From assembly GCA_000720845.1 (NCBI GenBank), contig JODU01000001.1:310001-374000 (forward strand): DNA of 64,000 nt. The letters run 5' to 3'. Each line of letters starts with the position of its first letter. Positions within the stretch are counted from its first letter, which is position 1. This document shows, piece by piece, positions 6,681 through 17,258 of the stretch. The stretch comes from Kitasatospora aureofaciens. Its GTDB lineage: Bacteria; Actinomycetota; Actinomycetes; Streptomycetales; Streptomycetaceae. Both the position numbers and the translations under genes were made by a program. The notes beneath the pieces are model-generated. The model was not told the DNA's origin. It searched no databases and worked only from the letters and a program-made list of their open reading frames with translations.

Positions 6681-8099
6681 TCAGGCCCAGCTGATCAACC
6701 GCTTGGGCTGCTCCAGGACCGCCGCCACGTCGGCGAGGACCTTGGAGCCCAGCTCGCCGTCGACCAGGCGGTGGTCGAAGCTCAGGGCGAGGGTGGTCAC
6801 CTGACGCGGCTTCACCTTGCCCTTGTGGACCCAGGGCTGGAGCTTGATCGCGCCGACCGCCAGGATCGCGGACTCGCCCGGGTTGAGGATCGGCGTGCCC
6901 GTGTCGACGCCGAAGACGCCGACGTTGGTGATGGTCACCGTGCCGCCCTGCATGGCGGCCGGGGAGGTCTTGCCCTCCCTGGCCGTCGACACCAGCTCGC
7001 CCAGGGACCCCGCCAGCTGCGGCAGCGTCTGGGCGTGGGCGTCCTTGATGTTCGGGACGATCAGGCCGCGCGGGGTGGCAGCGGCGATGCCCAGGTTGAC
7101 GTAGTGCTTGACCACGATCTCCTGGGCGGCCTCGTCCCAGGACGCGTTGATGTCCGGGTTGCGCTTGATCGCGACCAGCAGGGCCTTGGCGATCAGGAGC
7201 AGCGGGTTCACGCGCAGGCCCGCGTACTCCTTGTCCTGCTTCAGCTCCTCGACCAGCTTCATCGTGCGGGTCACGTCGACCGTCACGAACTCGGTGACAT
7301 GCGGCGCGGTGAAGGCCGAGCCGACCATCGCCGCCGCCGTCGCCTTGCGCACGCCCTTGACCGGGACGCGGGTCTCGCGCGTCGTGTCGTACGAGGTCGG
7401 GGCGGTCGCGGTCGCTGCGGGGACGGGGGCGGGCGTCTCGGACCGCGGGGCCTCCTGTGCCGGCTCGGGCACCGACACCGCCGCGTGCACGTCCTCGCGG
7501 GTGATGATCCCGTCCGGGCCGGACGGGACCACGGTCGCCAGGTCGACGCCGAGGTCCTTGGCGAGCTTGCGCACCGGAGGCTTGGCCAGCGGCCGGGCGC
7601 CGGTGACGGGTGCGGCCGGTGCCGCCGGCCCGTGGCCGTTCATCTCGGCCTGGATCGCCGCCGACGCCTCCTGGGCGGCGGCCGGGGCCTGAGCGCCCTT
7701 GCGGGGGCGGCGCTTGGTCGCGGAGGTGGAGACCCCGTACCCGACCAATACCGGCTGGCGCCCCTCGGGCTTGGGCTCCTCCGCCTCGGCGGTGGCGGGC
7801 GTGTCCGCCACGGCCTCCTGCACCGGCTCCGCCGCGGCCGCGGCACCGTCGCCGACGGCCACCGCGATGATCGACGTGCCCACGTCGACCGTGGTGCCCT
7901 CGGGGAAGTGCAGCTCCCGGACCACGCCGTCGTAGGGGATGGGCAGTTCGACGGCGGCCTTGGCCGTCTCGACCTCGCACACCACCTGCCCGTCGGTGAC
8001 CGTGTCACCCGGCTGGACGTACCACTTGAGGATCTCGGCCTCGGTGAGCCCCTCGCCCACGTCGGGCATCTTGAACTCACGCACGGAGCTGTCCGTCAT
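6681..8099 (-). CDS. bkdC1: Branched-chain 2-oxoacid dehydrogenase E2 (dihydrolipoyl acyltransferase), complex 1
   Basis: A 472-residue E2 core subunit. The lipoyl domain (1-80) carries the lipoylated lysine K47 in CEVETAKAAVELP. An Ala/Pro-rich linker follows. The peripheral-subunit-binding domain (about 175-215, VRKLAKDLGVDLATVVPSG) docks E1/E3. The C-terminal acyltransferase domain ends with the catalytic FDHRLVDG signature. It transfers the acyl group from E1 to CoA, giving isobutyryl-, isovaleryl- or 2-methylbutyryl-CoA. I used the ATG at 8099; a GTG at 8108, closer to GAGGAGGGG, would add three residues. It is the last gene of bkdA1-B1-C1. Assignment to branched-chain rather than pyruvate substrates rests on family resemblance and on the split E1 alpha/beta operon. 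Confidence 0.9.
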   Translation of the reverse strand: MTDSSVREFKMPDVGEGLTEAEILKWYVQPGDTVTDGQVVCEVETAKAAVELPIPYDGVVRELHFPEGTTVDVGTSIIAVAVGDGAAAAAEPVQEAVADTPATAEAEEPKPEGRQPVLVGYGVSTSATKRRPRKGAQAPAAAQEASAAIQAEMNGHGPAAPAAPVTGARPLAKPPVRKLAKDLGVDLATVVPSGPDGIITREDVHAAVSVPEPAQEAPRSETPAPVPAATATAPTSYDTTRETRVPVKGVRKATAAAMVGSAFTAPHVTEFVTVDVTRTMKLVEELKQDKEYAGLRVNPLLLIAKALLVAIKRNPDINASWDEAAQEIVVKHYVNLGIAAATPRGLIVPNIKDAHAQTLPQLAGSLGELVSTAREGKTSPAAMQGGTVTITNVGVFGVDTGTPILNPGESAILAVGAIKLQPWVHKGKVKPRQVTTLALSFDHRLVDGELGSKVLADVAAVLEQPKRLISWA

Positions 8100-8118
8100 C
8101 GTCGTCACGCTCCCCTCC

Positions 8119-9099
<981 letters not shown>

Positions 9100-9100
9100 G

Positions 9101-10366
9101 TCAGACCCCCTCTGCCTCTGCGAACGACGCCTGGTAGGCGGCGAACTGGGCGCGCTCCTCGTCGACGAGCGCGTGCCCGTCCGCGTACACGTTCTCGAAG
9201 ATGGCGAACCGGTCCGGGTCCGGCATGGCACGGACCACTTCGCGCACTCGTTTGCCCAACGTCTCGCTCTCCGCCTCCAGTTCCGCGAAGAATCCCTCGT
9301 CCGCGTGGTTTGCGGACTCCAGGAAGCGGCGGAGGCGCAGGATCGGGTCCTTCGCCTCCCAGGCGGCGCGCTCGTCGTCGTGCCGGTAGCGGGAGGGGTC
9401 GTCCGAGGTGGTGTGGGCGCCCATGCGGTACGTGTACGCCTCGATCAGCGCCGGTCCCTCGCCGCGCCGCGCGCGCTCCAGGGCCCACCGGGTGACCGCC
9501 AGACAGGCCAGCACGTCGTTGCCGTCGACGCGGACGCCGGGGAAGCCGAAGCCCTGGGCGCGCTGGTACAGCGGCACGCGGGTCTGCTTCTCGTTGGACT
9601 CCGAGATCGCCCACTGGTTGTTCTGGCAGAAGAAGATCACCGGGGCGTTGTAGACCGCCGCGAAGTTGAACGCCTCGCTGACGTCGCCCTGGCTGGAGGC
9701 ACCGTCGCCGAAGTAGGCGATCACGCCCGAGTCCGCGCCGTCCTTGGCCACGCCCATCGCGTAGCCCGTGGCGTGCAGCGCCTGGGAGCCGATGACGATG
9801 GTGTAGAGGTGGAAGTTGTTGCTGTTGGGGTCCCAGCCGCCGTTGTTCACGCCGCGGAACATGCCGAGCAGGTTGGTCGGGTCCACCCCGCGGCACCAGG
9901 CGACGCCGTGCTCGCGGTAGGTCGGGAAGACGTAGTCGTCCTCGCGGGTGGCCCGGCCGGAGCCGATCTGGGCGGCCTCCTGGCCCAGCAGGGAGGCCCA
10001 CAGGCCCAGCTCGCCCTGGCGCTGCAGGGCGGTGGCCTCGGCGTCGAAGCGCCGGGTGAGCACCATGTCGCGGTACAGGTCGCGCAGCTCGTCGGGGGTG
10101 ATGTCGGCGACGTACGAGGCGTACTCGGCGTAGGGCGAGTTCTCGGCGGTCTCGACGCGCTCGCCCTCGGGCGTCAGCAGCTGCACCAGCTCCGTCTCGG
10201 AGCCCTTCTTCGCAGCGGTACGGGTGGTGCTGGTGGTGCGAGTGGTGCGCTTTGCGCCGGTGCCGGCCTTGCTGCCGGTGGTCCCGGCCGCCTTGGTGCC
10301 GGTGGTGCCGGCCGCCTTGCTTCCGGCGCTGCGTCGCGGCTTGCGCGCGGCAGTGCTCTCGGTCAC
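9101..10366 (-). CDS. bkdA1: Branched-chain 2-oxoacid dehydrogenase E1 alpha, complex 1, with basic N-terminal tail
   Basis: A 421-residue thiamine-diphosphate decarboxylase subunit. The cofactor motif starts with GDGASSQGDVSEAFNFA and closes with FFCQNNQWA, the GDG-x-NN pattern. A phosphorylation-loop-like YRMGAHTTSDDPSRYR follows. The start is the GTG at 10366, preceded by GGAGGAG at 5 nt. The first 55 residues are an unusual Lys/Arg/Ala/Thr/Gly tail with imperfect repeats of KAAGTTG before the conserved core begins; BkdA2 has no such tail. First gene of bkdA1-B1-C1. Together with E2 and an E3 encoded elsewhere it catabolises Val, Leu and Ile and supplies branched starters for fatty acid and polyketide synthesis. 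Confidence 0.92.
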   Translation of the reverse strand: MTESTAARKPRRSAGSKAAGTTGTKAAGTTGSKAGTGAKRTTRTTSTTRTAAKKGSETELVQLLTPEGERVETAENSPYAEYASYVADITPDELRDLYRDMVLTRRFDAEATALQRQGELGLWASLLGQEAAQIGSGRATREDDYVFPTYREHGVAWCRGVDPTNLLGMFRGVNNGGWDPNSNNFHLYTIVIGSQALHATGYAMGVAKDGADSGVIAYFGDGASSQGDVSEAFNFAAVYNAPVIFFCQNNQWAISESNEKQTRVPLYQRAQGFGFPGVRVDGNDVLACLAVTRWALERARRGEGPALIEAYTYRMGAHTTSDDPSRYRHDDERAAWEAKDPILRLRRFLESANHADEGFFAELEAESETLGKRVREVVRAMPDPDRFAIFENVYADGHALVDEERAQFAAYQASFAEAEGV

Positions 10367-10671
10367 GTGTGCTCCTCCGTCGGTCCGGCCCCCGGGTTCG
10401 CCGGAAGCCAGTGCGGCTCACCTGCGGCCCGGCGGACGCACAAGGGTGGGTGCGGCCCGATCGGGAACAGGCGTGACAGGTGCCCCGGCGAGCGCCCTGC
10501 GAACAGCACGTTACCCAGTGCTCCACATTTCTGTGAAACCCCTCCTGACCTGCGTTTTTACTCGGATTTCCAAGTAAATCGGCGTAGGGCGGAAGTTTTA
10601 CTGGTCACAGCCTTGCAGGGGGCCGGAACAACGGCACGTTATCCCGGCCACCCCGGGCACGGGAAGAGTCG
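10367..10671. promoter_or_regulatory. Divergent promoter region, bkdA1 versus response regulator
   Basis: A 305-bp region with no convincing gene. The stretch 10520-10610 is AT-rich for this genome. It contains the inverted repeat TTTACT (10557-10562) and AGTAAA (10573-10578) with a 10-bp spacer, a spacing that could suit an Lrp- or NarL-type protein. A second TTTTACTGG occurs shortly after. These may be control sites for bkdA1 or the regulator gene. Confidence 0.4.
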
Positions 10672-11346
10672 GTGTGTGACACTGACCGCGTGCGCGAAGA
10701 CGGAAAAATCCGGGTATTCCTCCTCGACGACCACGAGGTGGTCCGGCGCGGGGTGCACGATCTGCTCGCCGGCGAGCCCGACATCGAGGTGGTGGGCGAG
10801 GCCGGTACGGCCGCCGAGGCGCAGGCCCGGGTCGCGGCCACCCGTCCGGACGTCGCCGTGCTGGACGTGCGGCTGCCGGACGGCAGCGGCGTCGAGGTCT
10901 GCCGGGACATCCGCTCCCGGGACGAGTCCGTCCGCTGCCTGATGCTGACCTCCTTCGCCGACGACGAGGCCCTCTTCGACGCGATCATGGCGGGCGCCTC
11001 CGGCTACGTCCTCAAGGACATCCGCGGCGCCGAGCTGCTCGGCGCCGTACGGGAGGTGGCGGCCGGCAAGTCGCTGCTCGATCCGGCGGCCACCGCGCGC
11101 GTGCTGGAGCGGCTGCGCGACGGCGGGGCGAAGCCCGACGACCGGCTGGCCCGGCTCACCGAGCAGGAGCGCCGCATCCTGGAGCTGATCGGCGAGGGGC
11201 TGACCAACCGCGCGATCGGTGAACGGCTGCACCTGGCGGAGAAGACGATCAAGAACTACGTGTCGAGCCTGCTGGGCAAGCTCGGGATGCAGCGGCGTTC
11301 CCAGGCCGCGGCCTTCGTGGCCCGGCTGGAGGCCGAGAACCGCTGA
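10672..11346 (+). CDS. Orphan NarL/FixJ-family response regulator (DevR-like)
   Basis: A 224-residue two-domain regulator. The receiver domain (10-125) has the acidic pocket DDHEVV, the phospho-accepting Asp in VLDVRLPDG, the switch Thr in MLTSF and the conserved Lys in YVLKDIRG. The LuxR-type HTH (155-215) reads LTEQERRILELIGEGLTNRAIGERLHLAEKTIKNYVSSL, close to the DevR/DosR group. No sensor kinase gene is adjacent, so it is an orphan. The GTG at 10672 sits 5 nt after GGGAAG; a later GTG at 10690 is possible. The gene is divergent from the bkd operon. Confidence 0.9.
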   Translation: MCDTDRVREDGKIRVFLLDDHEVVRRGVHDLLAGEPDIEVVGEAGTAAEAQARVAATRPDVAVLDVRLPDGSGVEVCRDIRSRDESVRCLMLTSFADDEALFDAIMAGASGYVLKDIRGAELLGAVREVAAGKSLLDPAATARVLERLRDGGAKPDDRLARLTEQERRILELIGEGLTNRAIGERLHLAEKTIKNYVSSLLGKLGMQRRSQAAAFVARLEAENR

Positions 11347-11454
11347 CGGGCGGCCCCTCCCCGGCGGTGCTCCGCACTTACTCGGGACTTACGTCCCCTC
11401 CCGCCGGGGCGGGCGACCCTGGCCCCGCGTCCCGCGCTCGCGCACAGTGAGTCC

Positions 11455-11862
11455 ATGCCCTCCGACGAACAGCTCGCCGTCGGCCTGCTCGGCCGCACCG
11501 CCTACGGCCGGGCGGCCACCACCCTGCGCGCCCTGCCCTTCCTCGCCCACGCGCGGCACATCGTGGCCGACGGCCGGGTCCTGCTGCGCATGCCCAGGAG
11601 CTGGGGGTACCACCGGATGTGCGCCGGGAGCGTCGTCGCGTACGGGGCGGACAACCTGACCTCCGCGCGGCCCGGCGAGAGCCTGTGGACCGTGCAGGTC
11701 GTGGGCCGGTGCGAGGCCCACGAGCCGAGCGCGGCCGAGCTGGAGCGGTTCGGTCCGACGCCGGACCGGGTGGACGGCGAGCCGTTCGAGCCCGCCTATC
11801 TGCGCGTCGACCCGCAGTTCGGCACGGTGCACTTCACGGACGGGTCGGCGGGGCCGCTCTGA
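11455..11862 (+). CDS. Pyridoxamine 5'-phosphate oxidase-like split-barrel protein
   Basis: A 135-residue protein. The order GRTAYGRAATTLRALPFLAHARHIVADGRVLLRM, then SVVAYGADNL and LWTVQVVGRCEA, matches the small split-barrel flavin/PNPOx-like proteins common in actinobacteria. Those proteins bind FMN, F420 or heme, or are nucleotide-binding without activity. The usual downstream I-x-P-x-x-I-x-G-R segment is weak here (AYLRVDPQFGTVHF), so catalysis is uncertain. It follows the response regulator by 108 nt and converges with the kinase gene across a strong hairpin. Confidence 0.6.
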   Translation: MPSDEQLAVGLLGRTAYGRAATTLRALPFLAHARHIVADGRVLLRMPRSWGYHRMCAGSVVAYGADNLTSARPGESLWTVQVVGRCEAHEPSAAELERFGPTPDRVDGEPFEPAYLRVDPQFGTVHFTDGSAGPL

Positions 11863-11900
11863 CCTCGCCGCGACGACGTCGGCGACGTCCCCGCAACGCG

Positions 11901-11940
11901 ACGCGCGCGTGGAGCCCGCTTCCGGGCCACACGCGCGCGT
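11901..11940. terminator. Bidirectional terminator
   Basis: ACGCGCGCGTG and its complement pair at the outside, and GCCCG/CGGGC pairs inside, around a CTTC loop. There is one 2-nt mismatch. It lies between convergent stops. Confidence 0.75.
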
Positions 11941-11957
11941 AGGGGTCGCGGTACGGG

Positions 11958-13583
<1,626 letters not shown>

Positions 13584-13929
13584 CAGTCCTCGCCGTCGTT
13601 TCTGCCCGCGGTACGCGCGGTGTTGTTACGGTCTCCGTCGGCCACGCTACAGCCTTCGCGGGGGCCTCCGGACCGAGATGGGCGCCGGGACCGGACATGA
13701 GACGGACCGGTCATGAAACCCTGGTTCCGTACTCTCGTGCAAATTCCGTGTACCGGCGGTACGCCGGCTGTAACGCTTCCGCGACGCTTCTTTCGCGTAC
13801 GGTCACGGAACGGGCACCGCGCTTGACGTGTCAGTGCCCTGGGGCAGACTTGGCCGGGAATAGCACTTTCGATCACGAGCGCGCGTGCCGCTGCCACCGG
13901 CGCCCGCCGTCTATGGGGGACGCAGAGAC
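13584..13929. promoter_or_regulatory. Divergent promoter region between two kinase genes
   Basis: A 346-bp region with no believable gene. It contains a TTGACG box (13823-13828) on the + strand that could be a -35 element for the right-hand kinase, and a short inverted repeat CCGGC-GGTAC-GCCGG near 13756. GGGGGA precedes the ATG at 13930 by about 10 nt. Nothing else stands out. Confidence 0.4.
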
Positions 13930-15591
13930 ATGAGCCAGGACGCCGCCGGACAGGGACGGTACGCGGGGCGGGCGCTCGCCGGCGGCCGTTACCAGCTGCG
14001 CGACTTGCTCGGCGAGGGCGGCATGGCCTCCGTGCACCTGGCGTACGACTCGGTCCTCGACCGCCAGGTCGCGATCAAGACGCTGCACACCGAGCTGGGT
14101 CGCGAACAGGCCTTCCGCGAGCGCTTCCGCCGCGAGGCCCAGGCCGTGGCCAAGCTCACGCACACCAACATCGTCTCGGTCTTCGACACCGGCGAGGACG
14201 ATCTGGACGGCATGACGACGCCGTACATCGTCATGGAGTACGTCGAGGGCCGGCCGCTGGGCTCCGTGCTCGACGAGGACGTGCGGCAGCAGGGCGCGAT
14301 GCCCGCCGACAAGGCGTTGAAGATCACCGCGGACGTGCTGGCCGCGCTGGAGATCAGCCACGAGATGGGCCTGGTCCACCGGGACATCAAGCCGGGCAAC
14401 GTGATGATGACCAAGCGCGGCGTGGTCAAGGTCATGGACTTCGGCATCGCCCGCGCCATGCAGTCCGGCGTCACGTCGATGACGCAGACCGGCATGGTCG
14501 TCGGCACCCCGCAGTACCTCTCGCCGGAGCAGGCCCTCGGCCGGGGCGTCGACGCCCGCTCCGACCTGTACTCGGTCGGCATCATGCTGTTCCAGCTGGT
14601 CACCGGGCGCCTGCCGTTCGACGCCGACTCGCCGCTGGCGATCGCCTACGCGCACGTGCAGGAGGAGCCGGTCGCCCCGTCCGCCGTCAACCGCGCCCTG
14701 CCCCCGGCGGTGGACGCGCTGGTGGCCCGCGCGCTGAAGAAGAACCCCAACGAACGCTTCCCCAGCGCCGAGGCCATGCGCGACGAGTGCCTGCGGGTGG
14801 CGGCCTCCTTCCAGGCGGCCCCGCCGAGCATCGTGCCCGGCGCCCAGACGTCGAGCGGCGCGGGCGTCGGCTCCGCGGTGTTCCCGCCGGTCGACCAGGG
14901 CACCCCGGCGCCCACCGGTCCCGTCCAGACGCCGTACCAGCCGACGCCGTCCCCCGGCCCGAACCCGTACAACACCCCGGCCCAGGCGGCGCACTCGCCC
15001 GCGTACGGCTATCCGCAGCAGGCCGGTTACCAGACGCCGGCCCCGTCGCCGTACGCGCAGCAGCAGGGCGCGTCCACGCCGCCGCCGTACAACCTGACGC
15101 CCTCCGCCCAGGGTTCCGGTTCCTCGGGCGGCGGCAGGAACAAGCCGGTGATCATCGGCTCGATCGTGGTCGCCGTCGTGGCCGTCGGCGCGCTGGTCGG
15201 CGCGCTGCTGATGAACGGCGGCGGGGACGAGGACCCGGAGGCCGGCGGCGGCGGCACCGCGAGCGTGTCCGCGTCGCCCTCGAAGGCGGCGGGCTACCGG
15301 GGGCCGGACAAGACGAAGACGATCGAGAAGGACAAGTGCACCGAGCCGGAGGAGTCGTACAACGACCCCGACAAGATCAAGGTGCCGGACTTCACGTTCA
15401 AGTACATCGGCTCGGTCAAGGAGTGCTTCAACGCCGCGGGCTGGCGGATGAAGGTCGTCGAGGTCGACGAGAACACCTACGGCGAGGGCTCGATCCGGGA
15501 CCAGTTCCCCACCGCCGGCACGGACGTCGACCCGGAGAACATGCCGGAGATCCAGCTCAAGGTCTCGACGGGCAACCCGCCGTCCGAATGA
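13930..15591 (+). CDS. Receptor-type Ser/Thr protein kinase with one PASTA-like domain
   Basis: A 553-residue kinase. Kinase domain (about 17-280): LLGEGGMASVHLA, VAIKTL, LVHRDIKPGNVMM, MDFGIARAM, activation loop SMTQTGMVVGTPQYLSPEQ. A Pro/Gln/Tyr-rich juxtamembrane stretch (about 300-405) precedes one membrane segment (VIIGSIVVAVVAVGALVGAL). Outside lies a single PASTA-like module (VPDFTFKYIGSVKECFNAAG to IQLKVSTG), which could bind peptidoglycan or lipid II. A longer frame starting at 13885 exists, but the ATG at 13930 has the better ribosome site and kinase-proximal start. Paired with the divergent kinase to the left. Confidence 0.92.
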   Translation: MSQDAAGQGRYAGRALAGGRYQLRDLLGEGGMASVHLAYDSVLDRQVAIKTLHTELGREQAFRERFRREAQAVAKLTHTNIVSVFDTGEDDLDGMTTPYIVMEYVEGRPLGSVLDEDVRQQGAMPADKALKITADVLAALEISHEMGLVHRDIKPGNVMMTKRGVVKVMDFGIARAMQSGVTSMTQTGMVVGTPQYLSPEQALGRGVDARSDLYSVGIMLFQLVTGRLPFDADSPLAIAYAHVQEEPVAPSAVNRALPPAVDALVARALKKNPNERFPSAEAMRDECLRVAASFQAAPPSIVPGAQTSSGAGVGSAVFPPVDQGTPAPTGPVQTPYQPTPSPGPNPYNTPAQAAHSPAYGYPQQAGYQTPAPSPYAQQQGASTPPPYNLTPSAQGSGSSGGGRNKPVIIGSIVVAVVAVGALVGALLMNGGGDEDPEAGGGGTASVSASPSKAAGYRGPDKTKTIEKDKCTEPEESYNDPDKIKVPDFTFKYIGSVKECFNAAGWRMKVVEVDENTYGEGSIRDQFPTAGTDVDPENMPEIQLKVSTGNPPSE

Positions 15592-15622
15592 GCCCCGTGA
15601 CATGACCGGCGGCTGACGCCGC

Positions 15623-15652
15623 AGGGCCCGGCAGCGCGTGCTGCCGGGCCCT
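15623..15652 (+). terminator. Terminator after the PASTA kinase
   Basis: A perfect 13-bp stem (AGGGCCCGGCAGC and complement) with a GCGT loop, about 30 nt after the stop. Confidence 0.85.
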
Positions 15653-15680
15653 TCGCGATGTCGGTGGACGCCCTGTCCAC

Positions 15681-15776
15681 GGGTCTACCGGTCCCCGGGT
15701 CTACCGGTCCCTGGGTCTACCGGTCCCTGGGTCTACAGGTCCATGGGTCTACAGGTCCATGGGTCTACAGGTAGGG
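15681..15776. repeat. 16-bp tandem repeat, six copies
   Basis: Six consecutive 16-bp units of GGGTCTACCGGTCCCT or its variants. The first three contain ACCGGT and the last three ACAGGT. The array runs into the 3' end of the bpa gene and covers its stop codon at 15765-15767. The unit is not a multiple of three. Confidence 0.92.
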
Positions 15777-16304
15777 GCCGCCGGAACGGCCGCCCGGGTG
15801 CGGGGGCTCCTCGCCCTCCGGGGCGGTGCCCGGCGGAAGCGCGCGGCGCATCTGCTCCAGCTGGGCCCGCGCGGCCATCTGCTGGGCGAACAGCGTGGTC
15901 TGGATGCCGTGGAAGAGGCCCTCCAGCCAGCCGACCAGCTGTGCCTGCGCGATCCGCAGTTCGGCGTCGGTCGGGGTGCCGTCGTCCGTGAAGGGCAGCG
16001 AGAGCCGCTCCAGCTCCTCCACCAGCTCCGGGGCCAGACCGTCCTCCAGCTCCTTCACCGAGCTGGCGTGGATCTCCTTGAGCCGGACCCGGCTCGCCTC
16101 GTCCAGGGGCGCGACCCGCACTTCTTCGAGCAGCTGCTTGATCATGCTGCCGATCCGCATGACCTTGGCGGGCTGCTCCACCTGCTCGGTCACCGGAATC
16201 TCGCGGGAGTCGTCGTCCCCGCCGCCGCTGAGCGCCATTCCGTCCTGGCCGACGACCAGGATCTGGGGGTTCTCCGGCGACCTGTCGTTCCTCGGCATCT
16301 CCAT
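15765..16304 (-). CDS. bpa: Bacterial proteasome activator Bpa (DUF2587)
   Basis: A 179-residue, mostly helical protein matching the Bpa/PafE family, ATP-independent ring-shaped activators that open the 20S proteasome gate for unfolded substrates. The start (ATG 16304, MEMPRNDRSPENPQILVVG) and length are close to the roughly 174-residue mycobacterial protein. The helical core runs MRIGSMIKQLLEEVRVAPLD to FHGIQTTLFAQQMAARAQLEQMRRALP. The last residues are GGPYL. Mycobacterial Bpa, as I recall, ends in GQYL, which inserts into the proteasome, so the tail here is a variant of that motif. No proteasome gene is in the window. Confidence 0.9.
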   Translation of the reverse strand: MEMPRNDRSPENPQILVVGQDGMALSGGGDDDSREIPVTEQVEQPAKVMRIGSMIKQLLEEVRVAPLDEASRVRLKEIHASSVKELEDGLAPELVEELERLSLPFTDDGTPTDAELRIAQAQLVGWLEGLFHGIQTTLFAQQMAARAQLEQMRRALPPGTAPEGEEPPHPGGRSGGPYL

Positions 16305-16476
16305 GCCGCCATTGTCTCGCACCCCCGGGCCCCGGACGGGCGGTGCCCCCGCGGGAACCGCTCCGCCGCGTTCGGCGGCGTCCGGAATGCCGGTGTCGCC
16401 CGCCGGTGTGAGGCTTGTTCCGTCGATTTCTCCGACGTTCTCCACTACCGCTCATCACCGGGAGGGGGCCACGGAC
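16305..16476. promoter_or_regulatory. Divergent promoter region, bpa versus secreted protein
   Basis: 172 bp. The only clear element is a GGAGGG ribosome site 10 nt before the GTG at 16477. Longer in-frame starts for bpa exist in this region but would add low-complexity sequence. Confidence 0.35.
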
Positions 16477-17226
16477 GTGACTCCATGGCTGCGCACACTG
16501 CGGGCGACGGGGCTGCTGGGAGCGCTGGGGGCCGGCGCGGTGGTGGCGCCGTACGGGGCGCAGCCCGCCCATGGCGCCGGGTGGCCGACGGCGCCGTACG
16601 CGGTGGGGTCGGCGCCGTCACCGGCGCCCTCCGCACCCGGGGCGGCCGGCGTGCCGGACGGCTCCGGTACGCATGACGGGCGGGGCGGGCACGAACGTCC
16701 CCGGCACCCCGACGGCCGCGACCGCCCGGATGCCCGGCCCGACCCGCGGCCCCCGGCGGAATCCGCGCCCGCGGACGGCGCGGGGCACGGTTCGCCCACG
16801 CCCTCGCCCTCCTCCCCCTCGCCGTCGGCATCCCGCACCACGCCCGGCCCAGAGCCCTCGCGGGGCGGGAACCCGCCGGGTGAGGGGAGGCAGCGGCCCG
16901 GTCGCACCGGGGAACGTGAGCCGGAGCACGACGGCAGGGACGAGTACGGCGGTCGGTACCGGGACGGCGACGACGAAGGCGACGGTGGTGGCGACGACGA
17001 AGGCGGCGGCGTCCCCGAGGACCCGGCCACCGCCCCGCCGTCCGGCCGGACCGAGGCCGCCGAGGTGTCCCCGGCCGCCCCGTCCCGGTCCCCGGCGCAG
17101 AGCGGCACGCCCACCCGGGCGGCCGCCGAGCCCTTGCTGCGGGTCCTCCCGCTGGGCAGCGGGCTGGTGCTCATCGGCCTCGGCCTGGCCCTGGGCCTGG
17201 TGGGACTGCGCCTGCGCCGGGTGTAG
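16477..17226 (+). CDS. Secreted Pro/Ser/Asp-rich protein with C-terminal membrane anchor
   Basis: A 249-residue protein of unknown function. A signal peptide (WLRTLRATGLLGALGAGAVV, cleavage near AHG-A) leads to about 170 residues of low-complexity sequence rich in Pro, Ser, Gly, Asp and Arg, including a strongly acidic run around GDDEGDGGGDDEGGG. It ends with LLRVLPLGSGLVLIGLGLAL and a basic RLRRV tail, which should anchor it in the membrane. The LPLGSG before the anchor resembles the position of a sortase signal but lacks the LAxTG/LPxTG consensus. Probably a wall-spanning spacer protein. Confidence 0.65.
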   Translation: MTPWLRTLRATGLLGALGAGAVVAPYGAQPAHGAGWPTAPYAVGSAPSPAPSAPGAAGVPDGSGTHDGRGGHERPRHPDGRDRPDARPDPRPPAESAPADGAGHGSPTPSPSSPSPSASRTTPGPEPSRGGNPPGEGRQRPGRTGEREPEHDGRDEYGGRYRDGDDEGDGGGDDEGGGVPEDPATAPPSGRTEAAEVSPAAPSRSPAQSGTPTRAAAEPLLRVLPLGSGLVLIGLGLALGLVGLRLRRV

Positions 17227-17258
17227 GGCCCCGCCGCCGCGCACCGGCCGTGCGCCGC

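Noticed and set aside
15681..15776. The 16-bp repeat array as a CRISPR
   Set aside because: Units are directly abutted with no spacers and no cas genes are near.
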